A stretch of DNA of 64,000 bases, taken from assembly GCF_044793635.1 (NCBI RefSeq), contig NZ_CP084992.1, positions 1,054,001 to 1,118,000 on the forward strand, given 5' to 3'. Position numbers and translations under genes: made by a program. Source of the DNA: Virgibacillus_F necropolis_A (GTDB taxonomy: Bacteria; Bacillota; Bacilli; Bacillales; Amphibacillaceae). The notes under the pieces are model-generated. The model was given only the letters and a program-made list of their open reading frames with translations, was not told the DNA's origin and searched no databases. Each line of letters starts with the position of its first letter. Within the stretch, counting starts at the first letter, position 1. Shown piece after piece: positions 6,589 through 15,296 of this stretch.

Positions 6589-8163
6589 CTACCTTCCTAC
6601 AATACCCAAATTATTGATAATACGATTTAATAATTCATCAGCAGCCGTCAAACTGCGTGCTGCAGCATTATATGCATGTTGAAACTTAATCATATTTGCC
6701 ATTTCTTCGTCAAGAGAAACAGAGCTTACAGACATGCGTTGGTTCTCCACTTGTGCCTTAAGGACCCCTGTATTTTCAGCCATCCGATTTGCTTCCTGCG
6801 CATTAACACCCAGGTCACCAATCAATGATTCATAAAAGGTTTTTGCAGATGTGTTCTTCCCTAGTCCATCCAATGGTGTTTCAAACACGTCTGCTAATAG
6901 GCTCGCATTAGCACCATTTCCCATATCTCCGTTTTCACTAGCAGCAATTAAATCAGGGTCTTCCACGATTGCTGCGTTCACCGTAATTGATGCTGCTGAA
7001 CCAGAATAATTTTCTTTTGTAGAGTCTAGTTCATCAAAGTCATTGCCATTAGTAGTAAAAAATGCTCCTCCCCAAGTTCCTGCTAGGTCTTTCCCATCAT
7101 CATGAACATCATTAAACTTTTTTGCAAATTCAAATGCCATCTTATCTAAACTTGCTAGCATTTCTGTATATGTACCTTTTATAGACCCATTAGTATCCTC
7201 ATAACCATAAGAGTCAATAAAGCCTTTTAATGACCCAGTTACATTTTCCAATGGTATATTTGTTCCGCCTTCTACTTCCCCTGTTGCTTCATTCACCTGT
7301 CCACCCACGTTTATTCCTGTTACAGCATTCAGTTTGTCATCAGAGTATGTCACGAAAAATTCCTGATGTGTTCCGTCTTCTCCATTAACCAAATTAACAC
7401 CTAAAGGGTTTCCTTCCTTATCAACCAACTTAATCGTCGCTACTCCATCAGCCATAGCTAACGAACCATCACTACTTTTAGAATAGTCAACCTGGATATT
7501 AACAATATTAGACAACTCATCGATTAATCGATCACGCTCATCATATAAATCGTTCGGCAAAAAGCCGTTCGTTTCGATATTTTTTATTTGTTGGTTTAAC
7601 GCATCCACCTGACTGATTAACGAGTTTGCATCCTTTAATGTCACATCTATCTGCTTCTTCAGGTCACCCCGCATAGAGTTAATTGAATCAGAAAAGTAGT
7701 TAAACGTTTCCGCTACAGCAAGTCCCCTCTGCGCAACTACAGATCTTGCACCTGAATTCTTTGGGTTAACTGATAAGTCTTGTAGAGATTGCCAAAATCG
7801 ATCCATCGTTTTTGCAAGACCATTTTCGGAAGGTTCGTTCATTAATCCTTCCAGACGCCCCAGTGCATTCGACATCGTTCCATAGTAACCTGCCTTACTA
7901 TTTTCCGCTCGATATTGATAATCTAAGAATTCATTCCTTATCCGTTGCACAGATCCTGCTTGAACGCCTGTCCCTAACTGTCCTGGGATCTCAGGTCGAT
8001 TTCTAGACACTGTTGGGAATGGTGATGTTGTTTCAAAATTGACCCGTTGTCTTGAATATCCCGGTGTATTTGCATTTGCGATATTATGACCTGTCGTGTA
8101 TAGCGCTGATTGCTGGGCAAATAAAGCTTGCTTCGCCATTTCAAGTCCGTGAAATGTACTCAT
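6589..8163 (-). CDS. flgK: Flagellar hook-associated protein 1
   Basis: FlgK is the first hook-filament junction protein. The 524-residue sequence starts with the rod/hook signature (FHGLEMAKQALFAQQSAL, then TTGHNIANANTPGYSRQR), has the FlgK-specific region with LNQQIKNIE and LYDERD.LIDELS, and ends with the conserved helix carrying LDEEMANMIKFQHAYNAAAR and LLNRIINNLG. It lies between flgN and flgL in one operon, with gaps of 8 to 25 bases. It is exported without a cleavable signal peptide, as expected. Confidence 0.98.
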   Translation of the reverse strand: MSTFHGLEMAKQALFAQQSALYTTGHNIANANTPGYSRQRVNFETTSPFPTVSRNRPEIPGQLGTGVQAGSVQRIRNEFLDYQYRAENSKAGYYGTMSNALGRLEGLMNEPSENGLAKTMDRFWQSLQDLSVNPKNSGARSVVAQRGLAVAETFNYFSDSINSMRGDLKKQIDVTLKDANSLISQVDALNQQIKNIETNGFLPNDLYDERDRLIDELSNIVNIQVDYSKSSDGSLAMADGVATIKLVDKEGNPLGVNLVNGEDGTHQEFFVTYSDDKLNAVTGINVGGQVNEATGEVEGGTNIPLENVTGSLKGFIDSYGYEDTNGSIKGTYTEMLASLDKMAFEFAKKFNDVHDDGKDLAGTWGGAFFTTNGNDFDELDSTKENYSGSAASITVNAAIVEDPDLIAASENGDMGNGANASLLADVFETPLDGLGKNTSAKTFYESLIGDLGVNAQEANRMAENTGVLKAQVENQRMSVSSVSLDEEMANMIKFQHAYNAAARSLTAADELLNRIINNLGIVGR

Positions 8164-8187
8164 TACCTTACTCCTCTCAAGGAAACG

Positions 8188-8676
8188 TTACGCTTTAGAA
8201 TCAAATACTGATCGTTTCGTCGATTCCGTTTCCTTTGTGCTTCCGTAATTTAAATTATTTATAGATGGGTTCATCATATCTAATGATAACTCCACAAATT
8301 GTAATGATTGCTGAATAAGTGTCTGATTTAACTGTTCCTGTCGCTTTAGATTTGTAACGGAATGGGTCAGTTGGGTTGTTATATCCGCCAGCATTTGTTG
8401 CTGTTCGTTATCTTCCAGCATTTCCAGCATAGTCGTAATGGTTTGGTCTTCGGATTGAAAATTATTTACTTCAAACCAATCCTTTACATCCTTTAGTCGG
8501 GCTGTTTCCACTTGTTCCAAAGCTTGAACATGCTTACGCTCCTTAACAAGTAAAGGTTGTAAATTCTCCATGTTTCCTTCTTTAATAGCAACTGTCTTTT
8601 GTTCCGAAATGGATAGAAGACTATCATGTAACATTACGAGCTTTTCCAGCGATTTTATAATAGTTTGTAGGGACAA
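8188..8676 (-). CDS. flgN: FlgN-type chaperone for FlgK and FlgL
   Basis: FlgN-family chaperones escort the hook-associated proteins to the export gate. This protein of about 162 residues is helical and ends with the family's C-terminal segment (QEQLNQTLIQQSLQFVELSLDMM). It corresponds to B. subtilis yvyG between flgM and flgK. The start is judged to be the TTG at 8676: AAGGAGG lies eight bases upstream, while the upstream ATG at 8715 lies inside flgM and has no good ribosome binding site. Confidence 0.88.
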   Translation of the reverse strand: MSLQTIIKSLEKLVMLHDSLLSISEQKTVAIKEGNMENLQPLLVKERKHVQALEQVETARLKDVKDWFEVNNFQSEDQTITTMLEMLEDNEQQQMLADITTQLTHSVTNLKRQEQLNQTLIQQSLQFVELSLDMMNPSINNLNYGSTKETESTKRSVFDSKA

Positions 8677-8689
8677 AATTTCGCCCTCC

Positions 8690-8956
8690 TTATTGATGTT
8701 TATTCCAAAATGCAATCATCTTACTTGCAGTCTTTTCATGGTTCACTTTATAATCACCAGACTGAACAGCATTTTTTATTTCTTGCACATAAGCCGCACG
8801 TTCGCCACTAGGCTTTTCGTTTCCTTGCAATTGCTTAGCTTGACTTGAAATCTGTAGCTGGTCCTTTTGATTTACTTCCTTGCTTACATCGGTTTGCTTC
8901 TGTATGTGATTTTTATATGGATTAAAATTTGTATGGTTAGCTCCATTTATTTTCAT
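8690..8956 (-). CDS. flgM: Anti-sigma-D factor FlgM
   Basis: FlgM binds and inhibits the flagellar sigma factor sigma-D until the hook is complete. The 88-residue protein has the polar N-terminal part and the conserved C-terminal sigma-binding half (VQEIKNAVQSGDYKV, then ASKMI.FW). It is the first gene of the flgM-flgN-flgK-flgL group and carries a sigma-D-like -10 element upstream, which would give the usual feedback loop. The start ATG is preceded by AGAGGTG. Confidence 0.93.
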   Translation of the reverse strand: MKINGANHTNFNPYKNHIQKQTDVSKEVNQKDQLQISSQAKQLQGNEKPSGERAAYVQEIKNAVQSGDYKVNHEKTASKMIAFWNKHQ

Positions 8957-9020
8957 TCATATTCACCTCTTTTGTTTCATTCTTTACCTTCTATTCCAGT
9001 ATACTTTCTTCTTATATCTT

Positions 9021-9045
9021 ATATCGGTTCAATTACTAAAAATGT
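9021..9045 (-). promoter_or_regulatory. Sigma-D type promoter of flgM (-10 clear, -35 weak)
   Basis: On the minus strand ACCGATAT at 9021-9028 matches the sigma-D -10 box (GCCGATAT) with one mismatch. The -35 position, 15-16 bases upstream, reads TTAC/TTTA instead of TAAA. It lies about 65 bases before the flgM start. Confidence 0.6.
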
Positions 9046-9050
9046 AAAGT

Positions 9051-9470
9051 CTATTGATCCTTCTTAAAGGAATAATAAATTGTCTGCTTATTTTCCTTTT
9101 CCTTTAAAAGTTTTACTCGCTCTGCTACCTGCGTTTCACTATCTAAGTCCCGCAATAACTCATCCGCACATGCCGTACATAATTTACCAGTATTAATATT
9201 ATTACCACACTTTTCACAAGGATAAGCAAGCTTCGGAAACTGTGACGTCAAAAGTCTTTTTTCTTTAATGAATTTTGTTATCAATTGACCACTTACACCA
9301 GTTTCTTCTTCGACTTCAGGTAAGGTTGCTTCTCTATTTTTTTTCAAACGTAAAAATCGACTGACTTTTTGAAACGCATTTTCCTCTTCATTATAACAAT
9401 TTTTACATATATCTTTTAATGTTTTTACAAACAGTTCATTACATCGAGTGCAATTCGCTAATTCGCCCAT
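9051..9470 (-). CDS. yvyF: YvyF/TIGR03826-family flagellar operon protein
   Basis: A protein of about 139 residues with two zinc-ribbon-like pairs: CTRCNE..CKNCY near the N-terminus and CEKCG...CTACADE near residue 100. Between them is an HTH-like segment (TLPEVEEETGVSGQLITKFIKE) of the MarR/MerR-like type seen in YvyF. This is the standard gene between comF and flgM. Its proposed role is as a regulator of flagellar gene expression, but it is not well defined. The start ATG at 9470 has AAGGAG seven bases upstream; the neighbouring ATG at 9473 is only four bases away. Confidence 0.88.
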   Translation of the reverse strand: MGELANCTRCNELFVKTLKDICKNCYNEEENAFQKVSRFLRLKKNREATLPEVEEETGVSGQLITKFIKEKRLLTSQFPKLAYPCEKCGNNINTGKLCTACADELLRDLDSETQVAERVKLLKEKENKQTIYYSFKKDQ

Positions 9471-9510
9471 CATAATTCTCCTTATCATACATTAGTATAC
9501 CATATAGCAA

Positions 9511-10194
9511 CTAGCCTCTGATTAACGTAAACGTATATACGCCAGGACATCCCGCTTCTCGCAAGAGTCTCGCTGCATGCCGTAAAGTTGTACCTGTTGT
9601 ATATATATCATCGACAAGAATTACAACTTTTTTAACTGTTTCGTTAAGGGAAAATGGATTCTGTGCTGTAATTCGTTCGTATCGTGTTTTCTTTGATTGT
9701 TTTTCACCATGAACTCGTGTGAGGATTTCCCTTTTTTCCATTGGTAAAAAATCGGTCAGCATTTTTGCCTGATTAAACCCCCGTTCATTTAATCTTTCTT
9801 GACTTAGGGGAATTGGGACTAGAACCGATTCTTTTGCTAGAAAACCGAATACATCCTCAAAGCTTTTTATAAATGAATCCTTAAATATGTCACCCAAACA
9901 ATAGTCACCACGGTATTTCCATTTTGTAATCATAGCTTGTATCGCCGTGTTGTATGTATAGATGGAATAGTTCTTTAAAATGATATCTTCTCCATTTGTT
10001 TGCTTCCGCCACTTTTGACAATCAGGACAAATAGCTTCGTCATAGGAACGACTACATATAGAACAACGGGATCCACTAATAATCTCGAGACCTTCCGCAC
10101 AATTTACACACAACGCTCTCTGCGTCGGTAATAATAAAAAGTTGCTCCACGTCATTGTTAAGATAATTTCCTCGTTACACCACAAACAATCCAT
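9511..10194 (-). CDS. comFC: ComFC competence protein, phosphoribosyltransferase-like
   Basis: ComFC is needed for late steps of DNA uptake during transformation. The 227-residue protein has an N-terminal zinc finger (CLWCNEEI...CVNCAEGL...CSICSRSY...CPDC) and a C-terminal phosphoribosyltransferase domain, with the PRPP-binding loop VVILVDDIYTTGTTL near residues 185-200. It begins one base after the comFA stop, implying translational coupling. comFB, which lies between comFA and comFC in B. subtilis, is absent here. Confidence 0.95.
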   Translation of the reverse strand: MDCLWCNEEIILTMTWSNFLLLPTQRALCVNCAEGLEIISGSRCSICSRSYDEAICPDCQKWRKQTNGEDIILKNYSIYTYNTAIQAMITKWKYRGDYCLGDIFKDSFIKSFEDVFGFLAKESVLVPIPLSQERLNERGFNQAKMLTDFLPMEKREILTRVHGEKQSKKTRYERITAQNPFSLNETVKKVVILVDDIYTTGTTLRHAARLLREAGCPGVYTFTLIRG

Positions 10195-10195
10195 C

Positions 10196-11614
10196 CTATT
10201 TAAAACCTCCCCTTTTGTTCATTGATTTAATGGAATGTATTGCTTGTACCATTGCATTGGTTTTGCCATCGTGGAAAAATACCACTTCGCCATGCGGGTC
10301 ATCGTAACTTCTTCCAGCTCTCCCTGATATTTGTACTAATGCAGCTTCGTCAAACACCGTGTGGCCGGCATCAATCACGGCAACGTCAACCGATGGAAAG
10401 GTTACGCCTCGCTCCAAAATTGTTGTTGTGATTAATATCGAAATTTCTTTGTTACGAAACTGAATAACTTTCTCTTCTCGATTCGCATCAGAGGCATGGA
10501 CAGTAATCAGTTCTCGTTCAGATTTTATATCGCCAGTAACCAATAGATTTTTCGCGAGTTTAGCCTTCATTTGTTTTGCTAGATTAATGGTCGGCACAAA
10601 AATTAATAGTTGACGACCCGGTGTTTTTCTGTTTTTTAACCAGGTAAAAAAGGCAGTAGGAGGGTGATAGTTTCGTAAACTTTTTCGTAATGTGAAACAC
10701 ATTTCCATTGTAGGTACAGGCAGGGGATTTCCATGAAATCGAACAGGTACGAAGATATGTGCTAATTTATTTCTCGAGATTCGTTTACGATGATTAATAC
10801 GTGGAGTGGCAGTCAAATATATCGTTGTGCTAGTATCCTTTTTTGCACGATTTGTGGCGTATGGAAGAGAAGGATCAGCATGAAATGGAAATGCATCAAC
10901 CTCATCAATAATCATCACATCAAAAGCAGATTGAAAACGTAGCAGCTGATGAGTGGTGGCTAGAATAAGTTGCGCAGTACCATCACTATCCTTACTTCCG
11001 CCATATAAACCCTGAATATGGATAGCAGAAAAAGCCTCACGGAATCGTGGCAGCAGTTCTCGTACAACGTCTGCCCGTGGTGTTGCTAAACAAACCCGCT
11101 TTCCCGCCTCTAGCGCATGGCTTATGCCCTCGTACAGCATTTCGGTTTTCCCTGCACCGCAAACTGCCCAAACTAAGAGCTCCAATTCATGATTAAGTAT
11201 CACGTGTGAAATTCGATCACTAGCCTGTTTTTGACGCTCAGTCAGCTCCCCATTCCAGCTGCAAGGGTGTTCATGGATCGGCCAAATAGGTTCAATGCCG
11301 CGCCAACTATAAAGAAATTGGCATTCTAGTACCCTACCCATTTCAATACATTTACGGCAATAAAAATGGGGGGTGTTGCAATTATGACAAGGGATTAGTC
11401 CAAATAATGATCGTTTTTGATTGTTGCACCTAACACATTGAGGAAAGCCAAACTTTTTTATGATCGTTGTGTGTGGAGAGAATTGTTGTTGGTTAAGTAG
11501 GTGTTCAAACGCAGAATCATCCATGGGTATTTCTGTTCGCAGTAATAGTTTACCTGCATATCGTTTAGCGAGGGCTGATTCTTGCAGATTATCAGCATGA
11601 GGGGGATTTTTCAC
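10196..11614 (-). CDS. comFA: ComFA DNA-uptake helicase
   Basis: ComFA is a membrane-associated DEAD-type ATPase that pulls single-stranded DNA into competent cells. It has an N-terminal four-cysteine zinc-binding region (CVRCNN, CHNC, CRKC), Walker A in VCGAGKTE, a DEVD box (IIDEVDAF), motif III-like YLTATP, and helicase C-terminal motifs (FVPT, TTTILERGVTFPSV, QISGRAGR). The start is judged to be the GTG at 11614, with AGGAG eight bases upstream; a GTG at 11623 overlaps the ribosome binding site. About 472 residues, normal length. It forms an operon with comFC. Confidence 0.97.
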   Translation of the reverse strand: MKNPPHADNLQESALAKRYAGKLLLRTEIPMDDSAFEHLLNQQQFSPHTTIIKKFGFPQCVRCNNQKRSLFGLIPCHNCNTPHFYCRKCIEMGRVLECQFLYSWRGIEPIWPIHEHPCSWNGELTERQKQASDRISHVILNHELELLVWAVCGAGKTEMLYEGISHALEAGKRVCLATPRADVVRELLPRFREAFSAIHIQGLYGGSKDSDGTAQLILATTHQLLRFQSAFDVMIIDEVDAFPFHADPSLPYATNRAKKDTSTTIYLTATPRINHRKRISRNKLAHIFVPVRFHGNPLPVPTMEMCFTLRKSLRNYHPPTAFFTWLKNRKTPGRQLLIFVPTINLAKQMKAKLAKNLLVTGDIKSERELITVHASDANREEKVIQFRNKEISILITTTILERGVTFPSVDVAVIDAGHTVFDEAALVQISGRAGRSYDDPHGEVVFFHDGKTNAMVQAIHSIKSMNKRGGFK

Positions 11615-11640
11615 TATGTTCACTCCTATTAAGTTATAAT

Positions 11641-11668
11641 TCAGAACTACCCGTTACCAGGCAGTTCC
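11641..11668 (-). other. Hairpin between degV and comFA
   Basis: On the minus strand GGAACT.CC and GG..AGTTCT can pair. There is no clear T run, so it may be a weak terminator or a leader element of comFA. Confidence 0.35.
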
Positions 11669-11677
11669 AACTATTTC

Positions 11678-12520
11678 CTATTTCGTATACCATCCTATAC
11701 CAATCGAACCTTGTCCTAGATGAGTGCCGATAACTGGACCAAAGTAGCTAATGTGACATTCAATAGAAGGATGCTTTTCCTCTAGGTCTTGTTTAATGAC
11801 CAATGCAGCTTCTTCACAATTACCGTGAATAATAGCCACATGAAGTGGTTTTCCTCCATTAATATCTTCTTCAAGCATACCAATTATCCGATTAAGTGCT
11901 TTCTTACGTGTTCTGATTTTTTCAAATGGAACAATCACTTTATCGACAAAATGTAAAATTGGTTTAATTTGCAGTAGGCTTCCAACAAGTACCTGTGCAC
12001 CATTCAATCTTCCACCACGTTGCAAGTGACTTAGATCATCAACCATAAAGTAAGCCCGCATGGACTGTTTCATTTGATCAAGACGATCCAAAATAGCTTC
12101 AGGAGATTCATGATTTTCAGCCATTTTTGCGGCTTCTAACGCATAGAATCCTTGTGGCAAACAGCTTATTTCAGAATCAAAAGGATATACTGTAATTCCA
12201 TCTACCATTTCTGAAGCACTAACAATTGCTTGATATGTTCCACTGATTCCACTTGACAGGTGAATCGAAATAACTGCATCATAATGAACCGCAAGCTCTG
12301 TTAGTTTTTCCTCGATAGCGTAAGTGGAGGGCTGAGATGTTTTTGGTAAGTTCTCCGCTTCCTTCACCATTCGGTAAAATTCGTCTGTTGTCAGATCCAC
12401 TTCTTCTTGATAAGACACTTCTCCAAAAACAACACTAAGCGGTACCATATGTATCGATTCACTTTCGCGGAGCTGCTTTGGTATATACGCTGTACTGTCT
12501 GTCATTACAGCAACCTTCAT
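11678..12520 (-). CDS. DegV-family fatty-acid-binding protein
   Basis: DegV proteins bind a fatty acid and can act as the FakB subunit, presenting fatty acids to the kinase FakA. About 280 residues, with the N-terminal motif VMTDSTAYIP, the TSQPS loop and the ISIHLSSGISGTYQ segment of the lipid-binding domain, then the GGRL motif and the IIHGN segment. It corresponds to B. subtilis yviA, between degU and comFA. The start is the ATG at 12520, with GAGGTG six bases upstream. Its usual neighbour degU is separated from it by an IS element. Confidence 0.93.
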   Translation of the reverse strand: MKVAVMTDSTAYIPKQLRESESIHMVPLSVVFGEVSYQEEVDLTTDEFYRMVKEAENLPKTSQPSTYAIEEKLTELAVHYDAVISIHLSSGISGTYQAIVSASEMVDGITVYPFDSEISCLPQGFYALEAAKMAENHESPEAILDRLDQMKQSMRAYFMVDDLSHLQRGGRLNGAQVLVGSLLQIKPILHFVDKVIVPFEKIRTRKKALNRIIGMLEEDINGGKPLHVAIIHGNCEEAALVIKQDLEEKHPSIECHISYFGPVIGTHLGQGSIGIGWYTK

Positions 12521-12593
12521 ACTACTCACCTCAAAAACTTTTCCTCTTATTTATATAATTAGTTTACATGAAGGACAGTGTTAAATCCATAAT

Positions 12594-12620
12594 AAGAAAA
12601 ACCGGGCATAGACCGCCCGG
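12594..12620 (-). terminator. Terminator at the 3' side of the IS transcript
   Basis: On the minus strand CCGGGC and GCCCGG pair around a seven-base loop, followed by TTTTTCTT. It lies just after the small zinc-ribbon frame of the IS element. Confidence 0.8.
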
Positions 12621-12632
12621 TCCTTTTCTGTG

Positions 12633-12848
12633 CTAGAGAACATCCGTTAGTTTGTATTCCTGGCCATGTATTCCCTTGTAATACTCTGGATACATTTCTC
12701 CACCACAATGTTCGCATCTAAACTGAGGCGGATCCGTTGGATCACCGCCATCCATCAAATCAAAATCTCTAACTACATCATAAGGTATTTTTTCTTCCTC
12801 ATGACACGTTAAACAAACAAAGTTGATTTTCGTTTTCTTTTTCGCTAA
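12633..12848 (-). pseudogene. Small zinc-ribbon protein of the IS element, start codon apparently lost
   Basis: A 71-codon frame overlapping the transposase 3' end in another frame. It has two Cys pairs (CLTC and CEHC) around a PYDVVRDFD..DGGDPTDPPQF core and a tail MYPEYYKG, so it looks like a real zinc-ribbon protein under selection. No ATG, GTG or TTG start exists in a suitable place. The codon at the expected position (12848-12846) is TTA, nine bases after a clear AAGGGG ribosome binding site and followed by AKKK. I infer that an ancestral TTG or ATG became TTA. Alternatively it is reached by frameshifting from the A-rich transposase end. Confidence 0.5.
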
Positions 12849-14100
12849 GTGGTCGTTCCCCTTTTTCTTTTTCCCTTTTTTGCGGTTTTTGGATTGGTGT
12901 GTAATAAGCTATCACCCTTTCTAAGTACTTTCTTGCTTCCTTGGTTAAAGCTACTTTTATTTCTAATTGTCCATTCTCAAGACAGACCTCTCCCTGATAC
13001 ACATAATAATTATTGCAGTGCGGGCATATTAGGGGATCTTTTTGTCCACCAGCGATAACACGTTCTCTCCATGTTTGACGGCGTATTGTTTTCCACACTT
13101 TTATGATCCAACGCCGCCTTCCTTCTTGCCACTTACTTAATAGCTTCTTACTTAGACGTTTACTTCTTCTTGAATACATACCATAGTGGCGTATTGTTTT
13201 AAATTGGTCATCTGGTATATGACGAATCAAACGACTGATAAAGGCTTCCACCGTCAGCGTTTCATGCTTTTCTTTCCCATCTGTTTTATCGATGTATTTA
13301 AAAGTCACCTGTTGTCCATCATATGCCTCGATCCGATTGACTCCAATCGCTGGTCGACGAATATAACGGCCAATGTAACGAAGTTGTTCCTTTATTTTCC
13401 CCTTCTGTTTCGGCGCATGCACATAGAAGCCTTCCCCATTTTCGGAAAAAGCCTTTTGCAGTCGTGGTTGTACACGCCTCTTTTCCTGTTTGGTTAAGTT
13501 CCTACGGATTAACTTTAATACCACCGTTTGCCATTGCTTTCGAAGCATTTGGAAAGGGATATAATCATAGTCCTTCCATTTTCCTTTTCTCGTTATCCCT
13601 CCCATGGTTACCAACATATGGACATGGGGATTAAAATTTACCCTGGAGCCAAATGTGTGTAATCCGGAAATGATACCTGGTGTCACCTTTGCCTTCTTTT
13701 GAAAAAAGTTTGTAATTAATTTAGCTGCCTCATCCATTAGCGGTTTCAAAAGATGACGGTGTAAAAGAAATATTTCCCGTAACCCTTCATCGATTGTAAA
13801 AATCATGTGCCGATGATTTACCTGTAAAACGTCTTCCGTTAATAATCGGCTCCACTCTTCACTTTCCCCAATAGAACAGGTCGTGCAAAAACGCCCTTTA
13901 CACCGGAATGCTACTTTATGTACGTCGTTACAGCCCTCGCAAACAAAGAGTTTGAATCCATTTTTCATATCTCCACAGCCTTGAAATTTTTCTACCTCCT
14001 TCAGAACGACTGGGCGGATTTTTTCTCTGTGTTTCTTCTTGAATGTTTCCCAATGATTGTAGTTATCAAAAAAGATTCGTTTCAGAATATTTTTCTCCAT
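12799..14100 (-). CDS. IS91-family Y2 transposase with N-terminal zinc-binding domain
   Basis: A 433-residue rolling-circle transposase. The N-terminal domain has the cysteine pattern of the transposase zinc-binding family (C42, C54-x2-C57, C67, C72-x2-C75). The HUH motif is H159-V-H161 in NPHVHML, and the two catalytic tyrosines are Y242 and Y246 in RYIGRYI. A further C-P-H-C zinc ribbon lies near residue 365. The C-terminus is Lys-rich. The frame is full length with no stop, so the element may be active. It is on the same strand as the neighbouring com and deg genes. Confidence 0.93.
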   Translation of the reverse strand: MEKNILKRIFFDNYNHWETFKKKHREKIRPVVLKEVEKFQGCGDMKNGFKLFVCEGCNDVHKVAFRCKGRFCTTCSIGESEEWSRLLTEDVLQVNHRHMIFTIDEGLREIFLLHRHLLKPLMDEAAKLITNFFQKKAKVTPGIISGLHTFGSRVNFNPHVHMLVTMGGITRKGKWKDYDYIPFQMLRKQWQTVVLKLIRRNLTKQEKRRVQPRLQKAFSENGEGFYVHAPKQKGKIKEQLRYIGRYIRRPAIGVNRIEAYDGQQVTFKYIDKTDGKEKHETLTVEAFISRLIRHIPDDQFKTIRHYGMYSRRSKRLSKKLLSKWQEGRRRWIIKVWKTIRRQTWRERVIAGGQKDPLICPHCNNYYVYQGEVCLENGQLEIKVALTKEARKYLERVIAYYTPIQKPQKREKEKGERPLSEKENENQLCLFNVS

Positions 14101-14166
14101 ACATAGAAACTACCACAGTTACCTTTACTGTAGTAGGGGTTAATTTTATACTTTCTTTCCTTTCAA

Positions 14167-14286
14167 GAAAAGCGCAAGCGCCTTGGTCAGCCCCGACAAG
14201 TTTAAGACGAATCTCTTAGTGATGATTTTTATCACAAAGAGATTTGACTTAAAACCTCAGGCGGGCTAGGCGCTGGAGCTAGACAG
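14167..14286. repeat. Interspersed bcr-like repeat
   Basis: Begins GAAAAGCGCAAGCGCC and ends GGCGCTGGAGCTAGACAG, so GCAAGCGCC and GGCGCTGG form an inverted outer pair. An inner inverted pair (AATCTCTTAGTG with CACAAAGAGATT) is also visible. It occupies most of the gap between the transposase and degU. Confidence 0.75.
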
Positions 14287-14318
14287 ATAAACCCCAAAGT
14301 TTTATACTCTTTCATAAT

Positions 14319-14355
14319 AAAAATATGCCCTGACACAACACGCATCAGGGCATAA
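14319..14355 (-). terminator. Terminator of degU
   Basis: On the minus strand GCCCTGA and TCAGGGC pair, followed by ATATTTTTATT, directly downstream of degU. Confidence 0.85.
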
Positions 14356-14412
14356 ATCGTAATAACGATAAGAATGAGGAACAAAACAAATTGTTTGTAT
14401 ACAGTTAAATGG

Positions 14413-15105
14413 TTATATTATCTCTACCCAACCTTTACGGATTGCTGCTACAACTGCTTGTGTTCGGTCATTTACATTCATCTTTTGAAGGATATTACTA
14501 ACATGGTTCTTAACTGTCTTCTCACTGATATACAACGAATCTGCAACCCCACGATTACTTTTACCTTCTGCTAATAACTGTAAAACTTCACATTCACGAC
14601 GAGTTAACAAATGCAATGGTTTACGGTAATCAGCTCCTATTTCAGATCTATTGGCAGGAGACTCTTTTGCTAATCGGCGAAATTCTTGAACTAAATTATG
14701 GGTTACTCGTGGGTGTAAATATGATCCACCATCACTAACAACCTTAATTGCTTCAACTAGTGAATCTGAGTCCATTTCTTTTAATAGATAGCCTTGTGCA
14801 CCAGTTTTTAATGCATGTGTAACATAGCTTTCATCATCATGAATCGATAAAATGATAACTTTTGTATCCGGATGATGTCTTACTAGATTTGCAGTCGCCT
14901 GTACCCCATTCATATCAGGCATATTGATATCCATTAATACTACGTCAGGTTTATGCTTGGCAACTAGCTGTGCTGCAACATTTCCATCGTCACCTTCTGC
15001 TATTATTTCAAAAGAAGATTCAAACTCCAGTATACGCTTAACCCCTTCGCGAAAGAGTTTATGATCATCTATTAACGCGATTTTTGTAAGATCTTTTTTT
15101 ACCAT
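14413..15105 (-). CDS. degU: Two-component response regulator DegU
   Basis: DegU is the DNA-binding regulator of exoenzymes, competence, motility and biofilm formation. The 230-residue protein has a receiver domain (DD at 13-14, phospho-acceptor D59 in VLMDINMP, K in LLKEMD) and a LuxR-type helix-turn-helix at the C-terminus (LTRRECEVLQLLAEGKSNRGVADSL, then EKTVKNHVSNIL). It is close in sequence to B. subtilis DegU throughout. The start is taken as the ATG at 15105, with AGGAGG upstream; a TTG one codon earlier is the alternative. It is separated from degS by about 190 bases, so it may have its own promoter. Confidence 0.97.
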   Translation of the reverse strand: MVKKDLTKIALIDDHKLFREGVKRILEFESSFEIIAEGDDGNVAAQLVAKHKPDVVLMDINMPDMNGVQATANLVRHHPDTKVIILSIHDDESYVTHALKTGAQGYLLKEMDSDSLVEAIKVVSDGGSYLHPRVTHNLVQEFRRLAKESPANRSEIGADYRKPLHLLTRRECEVLQLLAEGKSNRGVADSLYISEKTVKNHVSNILQKMNVNDRTQAVVAAIRKGWVEII

Positions 15106-15296
15106 CAATTTTGTTCCTCCTACAAGGTTTTTACTATTTATCTGTTTCTCCCTATTACGTAGATGATTTCAATATACTCTATTTATAACGGTATAAATTC
15201 AGTATACATAAACTTTTTGGTTCATGTAGTAGGAATTATTTCCTAACTTTCCTAAGTCTTATAATTCTGACTATACCACATCTTTACGATATTGTC

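Larger units (their letters stand above)
12633..14102 (-). mobile_element. IS91-type rolling-circle insertion sequence
   Basis: An insertion carrying a two-tyrosine HUH transposase and a small zinc-ribbon frame, lying between degU and degV, which are adjacent in B. subtilis. IS91-family elements have no terminal inverted repeats and make no target duplication, so the true ends cannot be fixed by eye; the stated limits cover only the coding part. The flanks hold a repeat (14167-14286) on one side and a terminator (12594-12620) on the other. Confidence 0.7.

Noticed and set aside
9511..11614. A comFB gene between comFA and comFC
   Set aside because: Only one base separates the comFA stop from the comFC start, so comFB is absent at this site.
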